DNA of 60,000 nucleotides from Tubulanus polymorphus (Eukaryota > Nemertea > Palaeonemertea > Tubulaniformes > Tubulanidae): positions 13,236,447 to 13,296,446 of the forward strand of contig NC_134030.1 of the NCBI RefSeq assembly GCF_964204645.1, read 5' to 3'. A program made the translations under genes and the position numbers. Position 1 is the first letter of the stretch, and every line of letters begins with the position of its first letter. The notes under the pieces were generated by a model, which had not been told where the DNA came from, searched no databases, and saw only the letters and a list, made by a program, of their open reading frames with translations. Shown one piece after another: positions 31,506 to 42,947 of this stretch.

Positions 31506-34500
31506 TTAACACGTTAGAATTCTTTTCATTATCTCGTTCTCTTTTGTTTCTTCTCTTTTAAATTTTAAGTATTCATCTAAATTGCAACCATAAGCAACTG
31601 TATGAATTCCATCATCCAGAATATATCTTTTATCATCAAATGGGTTTAGACTTATCTTTTCAATTTCTTCAATCAACATTTCATGATCTTCAGGTCTTAA
31701 ACATCTCATTTTATGTTTTCTAACTTCTTCATTGAACATACAATTGATGTAATCTTTGAAATGAATATTCTTTTCTACTACACTTTTGGTTATTCCTTTT
31801 AACTTTTTAGCTTCATGAGTTTTAGTTTTATATGAATACATTTTAGATCTAATACCTATGAACTCTATCATTTCTTCGCCACCTAATTCATCCTTATCTT
31901 CCCTGGAACTTTTTTATTATCATTGCTAAACAATTCATGATCTTTAGGATAGTTACTAAAATCAAAATGATGTTTTAATGTTTTTAAATCATCTGTTATG
32001 TTATCAGTTTTTATCTTTAATATGTAACTGTCAGTATCAAAATATAATATTTCTATATGCTTTTCTCCAAAAAGTGGTTGTAATACATTATAATAGAATT
32101 CATACATTAGTAATTTTGATAATTCTAAAACTGAAGCGCCAACATAGATTGGTTTATTAAATTTCATTGATGTTCTTCTCATTTTAACTGCGGCTAAATT
32201 CTCATCAAATATTCTGTTACCAATGAACTTAGGATATGTTTGTAAATGTCTAATTCTTTTACCATTACTAACTAACTCAATATCATTTCTATTTCTAATA
32301 TTTTCACAAGTCTTACCATAGAATGCATTATTCATTAACTTGAAGAAATCTTTCTCGAAATCAGTTTTAGCTTTAGTTCTCTGTTTGGTGTTAAAATCTA
32401 TATATTTTTCTAACCACTTAGATTGACTAAATGAAATATATCTATGTACTTTTTTTAGGATCATTCCTTGATTCAAATGAAACTTTAACATTCTATAATG
32501 TACTACATAATTATATTTATCTTCTTGAGTTACCATCAACTTTTCTGTATGAATATGATTTTCGGGTTTAATTCTTTTTTGGTAATTTGATAATTCTTCA
32601 TGAGTTACAGTTTTATGTTCTGGACAGTATGCTAGATTTCTAGATTCAAATTTAATATGTTCAGGATATTCTAAATCTACAACAAAGAAGTAACCAGTAT
32701 CTGAATCATCTGCAATATCTAGGATTATTTTCTTCCAATCAAATTTATCATTATTTTCATTCTGTAAAACTTCACTTATTTCAAATACTCCATAAGGTTG
32801 TGGTTCCATCATTGCCCAACCATACAAATTATTTGCATCTATATATAATAAATAACTTATATCCAGGGTTATCATTTACATTGAAATATCTATCACCTAA
32901 TACACCGGAAACTCCTCCTCTTATAGATTTTTCAAATAATAGTAATTGATCTATATTTGTTAACAAATCCATTTTTATATCTGTAAATTTTAATCCACGA
33001 TCCCATGTTAAACCTGGACTTGAATAACAATGACATGGATCAATATTGAAATATTTTAGGTTTACATCTCTAAACCTTTCGAATATATCGGTTAATAATA
33101 ATACATCTGATTTTAGATATGAATCTACTAATTGCCCATGATTTTCTATTTTGAAATGATTCCAAATATTCAATGTTCTATTATATACTTCATCTTTAAC
33201 ATATTCATTTTTTAATTCATCATAGAATTGTTCTTTCAATAATTCAGTTATATTGAAATCATTATGTGATTTATAAAATGAATATGGAATTGCTCCTTTA
33301 TATCTCATTAATTGAAAATCATCATTATTTGGATAATGTTGTTTTAATATTTTTAATTCATCATCAACTAATGATTTTGATAAGTTATCTAATGAACTAT
33401 TTAAAAATCTATATGAATCTATAAATCTTAGGCAACCAAATTGGAATGATATATAATTCTCAGCTGTTTTAGCTAACATTCTAAATTTATAAGTTGGTAT
33501 TTTATCTTTTGATCTATTTGAATTTAATCTTTCTATTTCATTATTGATTCCTTCTATTTTATGGCAGAACTGTTTGACGAATAAATGTGCATCATATCCT
33601 GATAGATTATGAAATATAACTGATACAAAGTTAATTTTCTTAGCTTGTAAGTTACAATTCTCATGTGCAGCGCCTCTAAACTTTCCGTTCAAATGATCAT
33701 GGTCTCTTACTTTTTTATCTCTAAAATTAAATATCTTTTCACAATAATAACATTTATCTGCAAACGCAAATTCTTCTTTATCTTCTTCTGTCATTATAAT
33801 TTCTATATTTGTATTCAATAATTTATTAAATCTTATTTCATATTCAATTAATAAGTCACAAAAATGATTGATAACATTTTCATTTCTATAATCATAATAT
33901 TCACTTTTAATTAGTTCTGGATAATCAGATTTTATATATAACCCGAAAGCAGCAGCTGATTGATGAATCTTTTTAATTGTATTTGTTTTTGGTGGTTCAT
34001 CTGAAAAATCATTTTCATTAGAATTTAATTTCTTTCTTTCATAATATATTTCTTTTCTATCTTGATCGGTTAATTCTTTATTTAATGATTCAAAATCTCC
34101 ATATATTACAAATGGAACTTTATTTTTGTAATCATATTTTTTGAATTCTAATATTTTATCTTTTTCATTTGGTAAAACTAATTTACAATAATCATGATTT
34201 TCACATAATTGTTTATGATTTAATAATGTACTTTCATTACTGAATCCATATAAACATTTTCTACAAAGATATATTTTATGGTGATCATTTTCTGATTAAA
34301 AAATAAATGATGATTCTCATAATATAATATATCTATAACATCGTTTGAATCATAATCTTTTGATAGATATAAAGGTTCTAATGTATAATGTTTTATATTG
34401 TTACCTTTTGTATTTGGCAATTTGATTAAATCAAATACATTTATCTTTATATTATTATCTCTTTCTATTTTTGGGATGTTTTTAATTATAACAGGATACT

Positions 34501-35518
34501 TATCTATCTTATTATTTTCAAATGGTTTATAATTTGTTAATCTATAAGTATGTTTATTATAATCTTCAACTGGGTGTAAGCAACTTATTATAGCCCATAG
34601 AAAACATTTATCATCTTCATTTTGTACATTTATTACAGCATTAGTTTTAAATGGTAGTTTAATATAACTCGATGCTTCAATATCTGGTTCTTTATAATAT
34701 GATACATTATTTTCATCAATTGGTTTTGATTTAGTTAACTTATTATATTTTGTGTTATAAACATGTAAAGTCATAAATATTATTTCATCAAATATTAAAC
34801 CAGATCCTTCAAAATATTTCTCTTCTATTTTAGTTTTTACTTCATTATAACATTTATCTAATTTATCATCTATATGTTGTTTTGAAATAATATGCTGTGA
34901 ATAAGAATTTATATTATATATTGGTTTATCTTCTGATTTTATGAATTTAACTTTAGAAGATATACTTATTTTAGGATATTCAACATCAGTTATTATTTTT
35001 ATTATTTCTTTCGTATTTTCTAAATGTTTTTTATTTTCTTCTAATGTTTTTCCTTTATGAAATTTAAACTCGATAGCTGCTGGGCCAATATCACTTTTAA
35101 ATGCTTCGGTTATCTCTATATCTTTTTTATTATCTAATGAATTAATATAATTTCTTACCTCTTCCATGTATGGTCTTTTATTGTTTAATTTATTTTCTAT
35201 GCTTTTAATTGTCTTCTTATCATTATCTTTATCAAAATAATCTTCACCTAAAATATCATTATTCTTATTTCTAATATGACTTTTAGATTTTAAATGTTCA
35301 TTATAATATCTTTTATCACTGAATGATTGATTACATGTATCACATTTGTATGTTTCTTTTTCATTCTTTAATTCATCTAATTTAGTTTCTAATATATCAT
35401 CTTTATATTCTAATTTTAATTTATTCTCTAAATGTGTTTTAGTTTTATTGTGTCTTGCTTTTTTGGATTTATCTATATTGATATTACATGTTGGGCAGTA
35501 GTACTTATTTGCTTCCAT
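31506..35518 (-). pseudogene. PolB: Protein-primed DNA polymerase B with N-terminal zinc fingers, frameshifted
   Basis: About 1,337 codons, within the usual Polinton PolB range. The N-terminus has two C2H2 fingers shared with the left inverted repeat. A further zinc-binding stretch (CRKCLYGF) precedes the exonuclease motif VIYGDFESLN (near 34095). Polymerase motifs follow: YIDANNLYGWAM (motif A, near 32840), KLMNNAFYGKTCENI (motif B) and YFDTDSY (motif C, near 32035). The C-terminal part is 31506-31871 (MYSYKTKTHEAKKLKG). One-base shifts near 34290, 32860 and 31875 break it. It would replicate the element from a terminal protein. Class 1 leader. Confidence 0.93.
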
Positions 35519-35551
35519 TTTAATACTACATTTTTTATTAAAATTGATTTT
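35519..35551 (-). promoter_or_regulatory. Class 1 AT leader (polymerase and left-arm genes)
   Basis: Before the PolB ATG the minus strand reads CAATTTTAATAAAAAATG, then TAGTATTAAA. The same pattern (AATTTTAATAAAAATATgTATTATAA then ATGG) precedes 19018, 19373 and 31476, and in other copies 41698, 42509 and 49624. 24718 and 31105 have closely related leaders. It differs from the class 2 leader of the structural genes. A core promoter for an early gene class is a reasonable inference. Confidence 0.6.
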
Positions 35552-35768
35552 AGAAGTTCAATGATTTATATCATGCATTATTGCAATCACACTTTACTAA
35601 CACTTTTAATGTTTAAAAATCTAACTCACACAAATATGAATATTGAAATAATGTTGTAAATATATCTATATATCTATTCTATAAGAGCTTACACTTTTAT
35701 ATTGAATAATCTGTCAATTTAAATGTTATTCATTTATATTTTATTCATGTATATGTGAATATTTTAAG

Positions 35769-35957
35769 AGTAATAGGGATAATAGGCTTTCAGGTTAAAG
35801 GTTGAAGGGGCGAATGAGTTAAAAATGAAAATAACAATAATTTACAGTTGAATTAGGAGTGTGCGCGACTAATTCAACGGTTGATTATTGTTATTTTCAT
35901 TTTTTTACGAGCTCGACCGTTCGACCTTTGATCTGAAAGCCTATTATCCCTATTACT
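35769..35957. repeat. Right terminal palindrome of the Polinton
   Basis: A 189-bp foldback opens AGTAATAGGGATAATAGGC and closes with its complement at 35939-35957. The centre is TAGGAGTGTGCGCGACTA. The outer arm sequence matches the left terminus, while the central loop differs from it. The terminal inverted repeat continues inward, through the start of PolB, to about 35250. Confidence 0.92.
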
Positions 35958-36031
35958 TACAGCGAGACTTGTTTGACGTGTTGTTGAGATTCAGAAGATA
36001 TCCGATAGCTATTGTGAGTGACATCGCAGAG
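35958..36031 (+). pseudogene. pol: BEL/Pao pol fragment (right of Polinton)
   Basis: It resumes the retroelement frame interrupted at 18407, after the duplicated TACAGC, with RDLFDVLLRFRRYPIAIVSD, the start of the BEL/Pao reverse transcriptase. Similarity to pol fades after about 36031, so the rest of this retroelement is lost or very diverged. 36032-36340 shows nothing else I can name. Confidence 0.8.
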
Positions 36032-36340
36032 AACGCAGTCTCAAATGTTTTGTTACTTTCTCAAAATGTATCAAAAATTTAACTAATTTCTAGTTCATAA
36101 GTCCTCAAGTATTCATTAATGAACAGTTAAAACATGTCGACTCTGCCGTAAAATCAAGCTATTAACGACCCCGTTTGTGGGATAATGTCGGGCTTTAGAG
36201 AACATAATGCCCCCGAGGTCTTCACATTTACAGATAAGATTACGTAAGCGTTTTGCGCGCAACACGCGGTAGGCACACAATAGAAATCTGAGCCGCGCGT
36301 TCTTTGATCATCACCTATTAAGAGGACCACTATTGTGAAA

Positions 36341-36614
36341 ATTGACTGCGGGAGGAATATTCCTCCCGAAGTCAAACGATGAAAACTTGACCAATGGGTC
36401 CGATATTCAAACAATTGACTTTGGGAGGAATATTCCTCCCAAGGTCAAGCGAAGAGAATTTGACCTTCAGGTCTTATATTTAGAATATTGACTTTGGGAG
36501 GAATATTCCTCCGACTGTCAAAAGAAGGAAAATTGACCTTCAGGTTTGATATTCAAAATATTGACTTTGGAAGAAATATTCCTCCAAATCTCTAAACGCT
36601 AAAAACCTGACCGT
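36341..36614. repeat. 73-bp tandem repeat with an AATATT palindrome
   Basis: Four units start at 36341, 36414, 36487 and 36560 (period 73 bp, last partial). Each starts ATTGACT and has a palindrome of the type GGGAGGAATATTCCTCCC, perfect in units 1 and 2 and eroded in 3 and 4, then a TTGACC(T/A) block. Confidence 0.92.
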
Positions 36615-36662
36615 TTAAAATGATAGGTATTGATGATTTAGGTGATTTGTTTTCAGAAAACA

Positions 36663-36916
36663 GTACCTAATATAACGAGAGAAATCCCACAATAACGAAG
36701 CCAAGATTGAAAAATTCAATATCAGAATGATTATATTTGAGGAGCGACGTTTCGGCTAACAACTGTTAGCCATCATCAGGCGTACATATTTGAGTGCGCC
36801 TGATGATGGCTAACAGTTGTTAGCCGAAACGTCGCTCCTCAAATCCGTGGGATTTCTCTCGTTATCAACATACACGGGTATTGTGTATCTTCTCGTCTAA
36901 GTACCTAATATAGCGA
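36663..36916 (+). mobile_element. Foldback insertion with a hammerhead-like core
   Basis: A 48-bp perfect inverted repeat (36735-36782 and 36797-36844) lies inside an outer 19-bp pair (36672-36690 and 36847-36865). The whole is flanked by a near-perfect 16-bp direct repeat GTACCTAATATA(A/G)CGA (36663-36678 and 36901-36916), which looks like a target duplication. The right arm contains CTGATGA, a 7-bp stem GGCTAAC/GTTAGCC, then GAAAC, the order of the hammerhead ribozyme core known from Penelope-like elements. A cleavage strand was not identified. Confidence 0.65.
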
Positions 36917-38827
36917 CAACACAGATACATTTAGGCATTTCAAGTGATATGCACAGGGTATGAGACGTAGTTCTGAAAGTGACTCATTTTGCTTTGTTTA
37001 AAAATTGTTTAGTACCGTTTTAAATGAATGGGTTTGCATTTGAGCGTGGAATAGATCTCAACTTAAACTTCAGCGAGCTCTCTTTTTTGACTCGGGTCTG
37101 ATCTGTCCCAATCGGGCTTAGGCCAAATTGTCTTCGTGTGATCACGGCTTCCGTGGGTCATGAGTGACGAGTTTTTTAATTAGCCATTGTCCTAGGCCGT
37201 TTATAGGTGTTTGAATTTCTGTCATTAAAATTCGACCGTTATCAAATAGCATATTTGATTAGCCATGGGATTGTAAAACAAATACACGCCCATGTGTCCA
37301 TCCATCTACAGCTACATTTTCTAACTAGGAAAATACTGGATTAGAATCATGGGAAACATCGCTTTGAATGTTCTTTAAAGACTGGACACTCGAATTATTT
37401 TCGGGTGATTTCTTTTAGGTGATTTTTATTTTGCACTAGCCGAGTTTATCAAGGAGCTTGAACTCCTTGAACTCCTCGATGAAGTGTTTAAAAGGTGGAT
37501 CTCCCCCTATTATGATCTCACCATATGAATTGCCCATGAAACTATTGTGTATAAACACCTCTCACAACGAACCTGGTAATTGAGTGATGTCCTTTTGCAT
37601 AGGGTATATTACACCATGATAAAAAGCCAATTTCTCGGTAATGCAGGAGGGTCGGGAGCTTTAGGCACTTTTTTGGCATTTTTCTGTTTATCCTGTTTAC
37701 TATATTGATTTCAAAATTAAAGAAAAATCAACGTTATATGAGATGTCTGTTTCATTACTCGTGATATTGGGGAAATTCAACAGGCAATGAATGTGCGGTA
37801 AAGTTTGACAATTTAAAAATTAATACAAAATAAGTCTTGACCGCATAAAAAAGTTCTATATCAATAAACGGTAGTAAGTGATTATCCCCAAAACAATTCA
37901 GTGCAAAACAATTCATTGCGCTTTTGAATATAGCTTAGTAGACCTACAGTTCATATGCTATTGCTATTAAACTATTGTAATTTCGATGAAAAAGACTATA
38001 GACTATGAAAAAGTACTTAATGAATAATTCTCTGTAGATTTATTGATCCATGGTTTGATGTCAAGAAGATTAAAAATGACAATATTGTTGTTTATATTCA
38101 TTTGCGATATTGTGTATACATGCAGTTCACAGGCTGACAATAATAGGCCATGCGATTCTATCGGTTTAGTCTTTGTATAGTTCGTAAGAGCTATAGAACG
38201 TCATTCATTAAGTCATGAGTAAATACTGGTAAATTAAACAGAATGTTTCATTGCGGAATGTACACGCATAGACAAACAGGTTTATGAGGCACCCGCAAAT
38301 TAAAGTGAATAGTTTCTATAAAGAAATATAGTTAAAAGTAATAAAAAAATATCTTCGTACTCATGTACTATTCGTGAAAAATAGTATTGTAAAATGTTGT
38401 TATAAGATAAATTTCGGTCCTTCAACTTATTCGACATTGTCTTTGTGATGAATTATCCTCCACAACACACATGTATCAAACCGTATGAATCGATTTCCTC
38501 TTTTCATAGAAATTCAACTGAGATCCGATGACTCCATTGTTTACAAAGATGATTTACAAAGATGAGTAAAATAAATCTGTACTCGGAAATTGATATTTTA
38601 TTTCACAGACTGTATTGCATACTTATTTGACTAATTATAATGGTTTTGGCAATTATAATTCACACGAGCTAATGATACTAATCATTTCAAAACTGTCCAT
38701 TGGTTCTAACTATTGACGAACATAGAGGACTGGATTCGCGTCACCGACTTCGCCTTCTACATTAGTCGATTCCGGTAAAACGTCGATAACATCAATTCGT
38801 TTGAGATGAGATAGATGCCATACAGCT
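36917..38827. other. No gene recognised
   Basis: AT-rich sequence without ORFs above about 60 codons and without a repeat structure that I can see. Confidence 0.5.
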
Positions 38828-41196
38828 CGGTTCCTGAACTTCGCTGAAAAGCTGAAACACTGAAAAGCTGAAACGCTGAAATAAAAACGCTGAAATTTCA
38901 GGGAATTTCCGAAAAACGCCGAAATTTCAGGGAATTCCCGAAAAACGCTGAAATCGTGCTAGGTACCGACAATACACGTTTTGAAATGTTTTCCGGGCCG
39001 TCGTCCGCTGACGAGTCCTGAACCGTGTTTTATGCTCTACCTTCGGTTACAGAGACATGCCTTAAGGTCGTCGTCATGATCGACTTGATCGATTGCGGAT
39101 TGCGTGGATTGTTAGATGTGTTTTTTGCCATAGTTTTATGTGCATATACCGGTACGATCTAACAATGAAGTTATCACTTCATTTGAATAAATTCTTAATC
39201 ACAGTAATATTAATTCACAATATTTTTTCTTATGTTTCGTGATTTCTTGCAACTTATCATTGCCAAGTCTCATACAAGTAGTAGCTGAATGAAAGTACAG
39301 TTAGGCTGAACCTGATAACCCAAATTAAGTGCTAGCATGGAACTAATGATTATTTTGATTCTATTTTCGGTTTCATTGAAATTCGTTAATAAAGGTTCAA
39401 CCGTCATAGTATACTGTACTTAGCATTGCTACAATTGGGTGACATATTTCTACAATTTCTACAAGGAGGAAGGAATCTTTAAGTGTCTTTGTTCCCGGGT
39501 GGGGTACGGGGTAAAACCTGGTTTACTTTCGACTTGCCGGAGACTACTATCTGCAATGTATTGCATGCTTTGATGTGTCTGGCCTATAGGAGTCGACCGA
39601 TATTTTTTTCCCATACACAGGCATGGCTTTAGTGTAGATGAAGGCTAGGCACTGCACATTGTGGATTGACTGGAACTCTTAACTCACAAAATTAAACGAG
39701 TCAACAAGAAAGATCCAATAATTGGACATTTGTCTAACTATATTATTTAACAGCTTGAAATAATACATAACACATTCTGCAAGAGTATACAAAGGAAATC
39801 AGTTCTTACATTATATCAGAATCAATAGTTCGCTTAACTCTGGCTAGAATTCTGGTTCCATTGCTTCATATTCTAATGAAATCCACTAGTATACCTTAGA
39901 ATATCGCTTAGCTTAAGACTAAAAATTTGGTACCAGGAAACAGGGAAGAAAAGTGGGTGTACTGTACATCCGCAATTGACTTAATTCTCTCTGGTTGAAT
40001 CAAGTTATTATTGAAATAGCATTCGAATAGCCATTTTATTTTTAAAAATTGTGTCGTTCAGCTATCCTGCTGCAAATTTCGCAGTTGAAGTTTACTGGTG
40101 CCATCTGATTTCTCAGTATCTCGAAAAATTTGCACATTCTAAGCCTGAATCTAAAAATAGAAAAAGGTGCATTTTAGTCGGATATAAAAGAATAGTGGCT
40201 AATACACCCTGGACTATATAGCCTATGGGGTGGGCCTAGTTTGAAAGCACTGAGGTCCGAGAGAACAGCACTTAGTAAATAAATACTGAAATTAAACTTA
40301 CAAAACACCCAGTACTTGAGATGATGTACTTGACAAGAAGTGTCACCAGCTAAGCAAATCAACTTTGTCTATGACTCCTCCTTTTATAGATTCAGTAGTA
40401 GTCTAAAAATAAGAATGGGTTCATTTTTCTAACAGTTGGTATGTCATTTCTTCAAAAAAACTAATTATTATCACGCCACAGCAAATAAATTATTCACAGT
40501 TGTTGAATGGTTAGCCCGATTTAGATTAATTGGTTGACGCTAATCAGTATGACCCATACGTAGGGGCCTACTGCATGCCATTGACGTCAATCCATTCCAT
40601 TCCATTCCACAGTGAATTAAAAAGAAATTTAGTTAGATCCCTTTTGTCCAAAAGCTGCATCATTTATATAACTAGCTGTCAAATTTAATTTACCTCCTTC
40701 AGAGAATACCATAGTGACATAGTCCGTCGCCCATCAACGTGTTGACAAAAGAAAAGTTGCTCCATGTTTTATACATGAACGTTCAAATAAGATATTTTGC
40801 GTCTTGCAGGGAATATTGAGCATAGTGTTTAAGTTGGCTTGCACGGTTTGTGTATGGGTTTTCCTCATTATGCTGCCTGTATGCATTAAAAATCCGGATT
40901 TCAAGCGAATTAATTTGTCCAACAAGTGGCCCTCTAGAAGTATACTCCACACATACTGTCCATGCGTGTCTCTGTAACCGAAGGTAGAGACTAAAACACG
41001 GTTCAGGACTCGGCAGCGGACACCGACCCGGAAATATTTCAAAACGTGTATTGTTGGTACCTAGCACGATTTCAGCGTTTTTCGGGAATTCCCTGAAATT
41101 TCGGCGTTTTTCGGAAATTCCCTGAAATTTCAGCGTTTTTATTTCAGCGTTTCAGCGTTTCAGTGATTCAGCTTTTTCAGCGAAGTTCAGGAACCG
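38828..41196. mobile_element. 2.4-kb element with 233-bp inverted repeats
   Basis: 38828-39060 and 40964-41196 are diverged reverse complements. They start and end at CGGTTCCTGAAC and contain runs of (A)CGCTGAAAT, ACGCCGAAATTTCAGGGAAT and a TACCTTCGGTTACAGAGAC-type segment. The interior (39061-40963) has no transposase or other ORF of note, so this is probably a non-autonomous DNA transposon. Its right end abuts truncated Polinton sequence. No target duplication is apparent. Confidence 0.7.
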
Positions 41197-41200
41197 TATA

Positions 41201-41698
41201 TTATCCATGATTTAAAAATTTATCTGAACAATCCAATAAATGTGCTAGTGTAACTGAGTGGTTTTCCTTACTGAATAATTTTGATACTTTAGATCTTAAA
41301 CATTTTTTCAATTTGTAATTAAAATCTGTTTGATATCTTTCTTTCTTATAATTATTTTGATACGCTTTATAATATTCTCTATTATTATCCCTCCATTCTC
41401 TCATATATTCTGTTATATAATCTGAGTGATTTTCTCTCCATTGTTTATTTCTAACTTTGAATTTTTCAATATTATCCATATAATATTTTGTTGAATAATT
41501 TGGATTATTTTCAAGAAATTTGTTATTGTATAGTTTAATACAGCTTTTGCAATATGTTTGTTTGCCATCTTTTTTAGTTTTATTTTTTTGAAATTCTGTT
41601 AATGATTTATTCAATTCACACTTATTACATTTCTTATAGCATATATTTATTACACCATTATTGTTTATATTTATAGCTTGTGATTGTTCCGGCTCCAT
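41201..41698 (-). pseudogene. HNH endonuclease, N-terminal part only
   Basis: Homologous to 19373-20175, with CNKCELNKSLTEF, TYCKSCIKLYN, the EYMREWRDNN repeat and LAHLLDCSD. The gene is cut by the adjacent element before the HNH catalytic motif, so it has the zinc-binding part but no nuclease core. Unlike the other copy it is open through the repeat region. Class 1 leader. Confidence 0.8.
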
Positions 41699-41716
41699 TT
41701 ACAATACATATTTTTA

Positions 41717-42509
41717 TTAAAATTGATTTCCATATTTGGAGTTATGATATTTTGATTTAAGATGGTGTGATTTATTGCCTCGAGTATAATATTTTCCACA
41801 ATTACATAAAACGCTTTCATTAGGATTATATTTAGGCGCAACAATTTCATCATCTAAATTACATTGAATTCCAATATCTTTATAAGAATTATTATTATCT
41901 AATTCACATTGAATACCAATATTTGATGAATTTCATTATAGATAATTGGTTTATCATCAAAATTTAAATAATATAATTGTCTTTTTTCAATTCTTAAGTT
42001 AATAAAATTATTGTAACCTCTAGAAAGTATTAAATCATCATTTCTTTATTTCAAGTTCCTTTATGATTTAAAACTGTATTAAATATGTTAGGGTTTTTGA
42101 TTCCATTATCTATCAGTTCAATAATTAAATATGCTTCATTTGATAATATTTGATTGATTATAGAAATATTATCAATTTGATATTGTCTTCCATTCACTAA
42201 ATTTGTTGCTGAGATATAATTTTCAATGTTAAATAATGAAAATAAGTTATCATTATTCTTATTTCTAATATGACTTTTAGATTTTAAATGTTCATTATAA
42301 TATCTTTTATCACTGAATGATTGATTACATATATCACATTTGTATGTTTCTTTTCCATTCTTTAATTCATCTAATTTAGTTAATATATCATCTTCATATT
42401 CTAATTTCAATTTATTCTCTAAATGTGTTTTAGTTTTATTGTGTCTTGCTTTTTGGGATTTATCTATATTGATATTACATGTTGGACAGTAGTACTTATT
42501 TGCTTCCAT
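41717..42509 (-). pseudogene. Left-end zinc-finger protein, broken
   Basis: ATG 42509 starts the same two-finger module as PolB and 19018-19311. After it comes a different tail (NGRQYQIDNISIINQIL and EAYLIIELIDNG), stopped at 42051-42053. In other frames towards 41717 there are FINLRIEKRQLYYL and a further finger LCNCGKYYTRGNKSHHLKSK. It shows what the left-end gene looked like before the truncation seen in the main element. The role is unknown, and nucleic-acid binding is likely from the fingers. Confidence 0.65.
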
Positions 42510-42759
42510 TTTAATATCAAATTTTTTATTAAAATTGATTTTAGAAGTTCAATGATTTATATCATGTATTATTTCAATCACACTTTACTAACACTTTCAA
42601 TGTTTAATAATCTAACTCACACAAATATGAATATTGAAATAATGTTTAAAATATATCTATATATCTATTCTATAAGAGCTTACACTTTTATATTGAATAA
42701 TCTGTCAATTTAAATGTTATTCATTTATACTTTATTCATGTATATGTGAATATCTTAAG

Positions 42760-42947
42760 AGTAATAGGGATAATAGGCTTTCAGGTTAAAGGTTGAAGGG
42801 GCGAGTGAGTAAAAAATGAAAATAATAATAATTTACAGTTGAATTAGGAGTGTGCGCGACTAATTCAACTGTAAATTATTGTTATTTTCATTTTTTATGA
42901 GCTCGACCGTTCGACCTTTGATCTGAAAGCCTATTATCCCTATTACT
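42760..42947. repeat. Terminal palindrome of Polinton fragment C
   Basis: A 188-bp foldback, nearly identical to 35769-35957. It opens AGTAATAGGGATAATAGGC and has the same centre, TAGGAGTGTGCGCGACTA. The centre is more regular here than in the main element, because the arms AATTTACAGTTGAAT and ATTCAACTGTAAATT are perfect. Confidence 0.92.

Larger units (their letters stand above)
18408..35957. mobile_element. Polinton/Maverick, full-length but decayed (17,550 bp)
   Basis: Both termini share AGTAATAGGG, both have long inverted repeats, and the element is flanked by TACAGC. It carries the hallmark set: protein-primed PolB, retroviral-type integrase, A32-like ATPase, double-jelly-roll capsid protein and a penton-like protein. 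Left-arm genes run rightwards (19018-23143) and right-arm genes run leftwards (23534-35518), meeting at a palindromic region. No adenovirus-type cysteine protease was recognised. Many genes have single-base lesions, so it is not an active element. Polintons are related to virophages and adenoviruses and may form virions. Confidence 0.95.
41197..42947 (-). mobile_element. Polinton fragment C (left end, inserted in gag)
   Basis: The minus-strand copy of the left end of a Polinton: terminal palindrome (42760-42947), zinc-finger gene, then the HNH gene. The element is cut at about 41200 by the neighbouring inverted-repeat element. The terminus ACT at 42947 abuts Ty3/Gypsy gag coding sequence. The expected 6-bp target is CGGATA (42948-42953), but the other end is missing, so the duplication cannot be checked. 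Confidence 0.88.

Noticed and set aside
35769-35786. Polinton terminus resembles the I-SceI homing endonuclease site (TAGGGATAA...AGG)
   Set aside because: The match is partial and AT/G-rich, no LAGLIDADG gene is present, and the local nuclease is of the HNH type. Probably coincidence.
35888-36082. ORF starting inside the Polinton terminus and reading into BEL/Pao sequence
   Set aside because: The start is within the terminal palindrome. Only the part after 35958 is meaningful, as the retroelement remnant.
36341-36614. CRISPR-like array of regularly spaced palindromes
   Set aside because: The whole 73-bp unit repeats, not just short repeats with unique spacers, and the setting is a metazoan genome.
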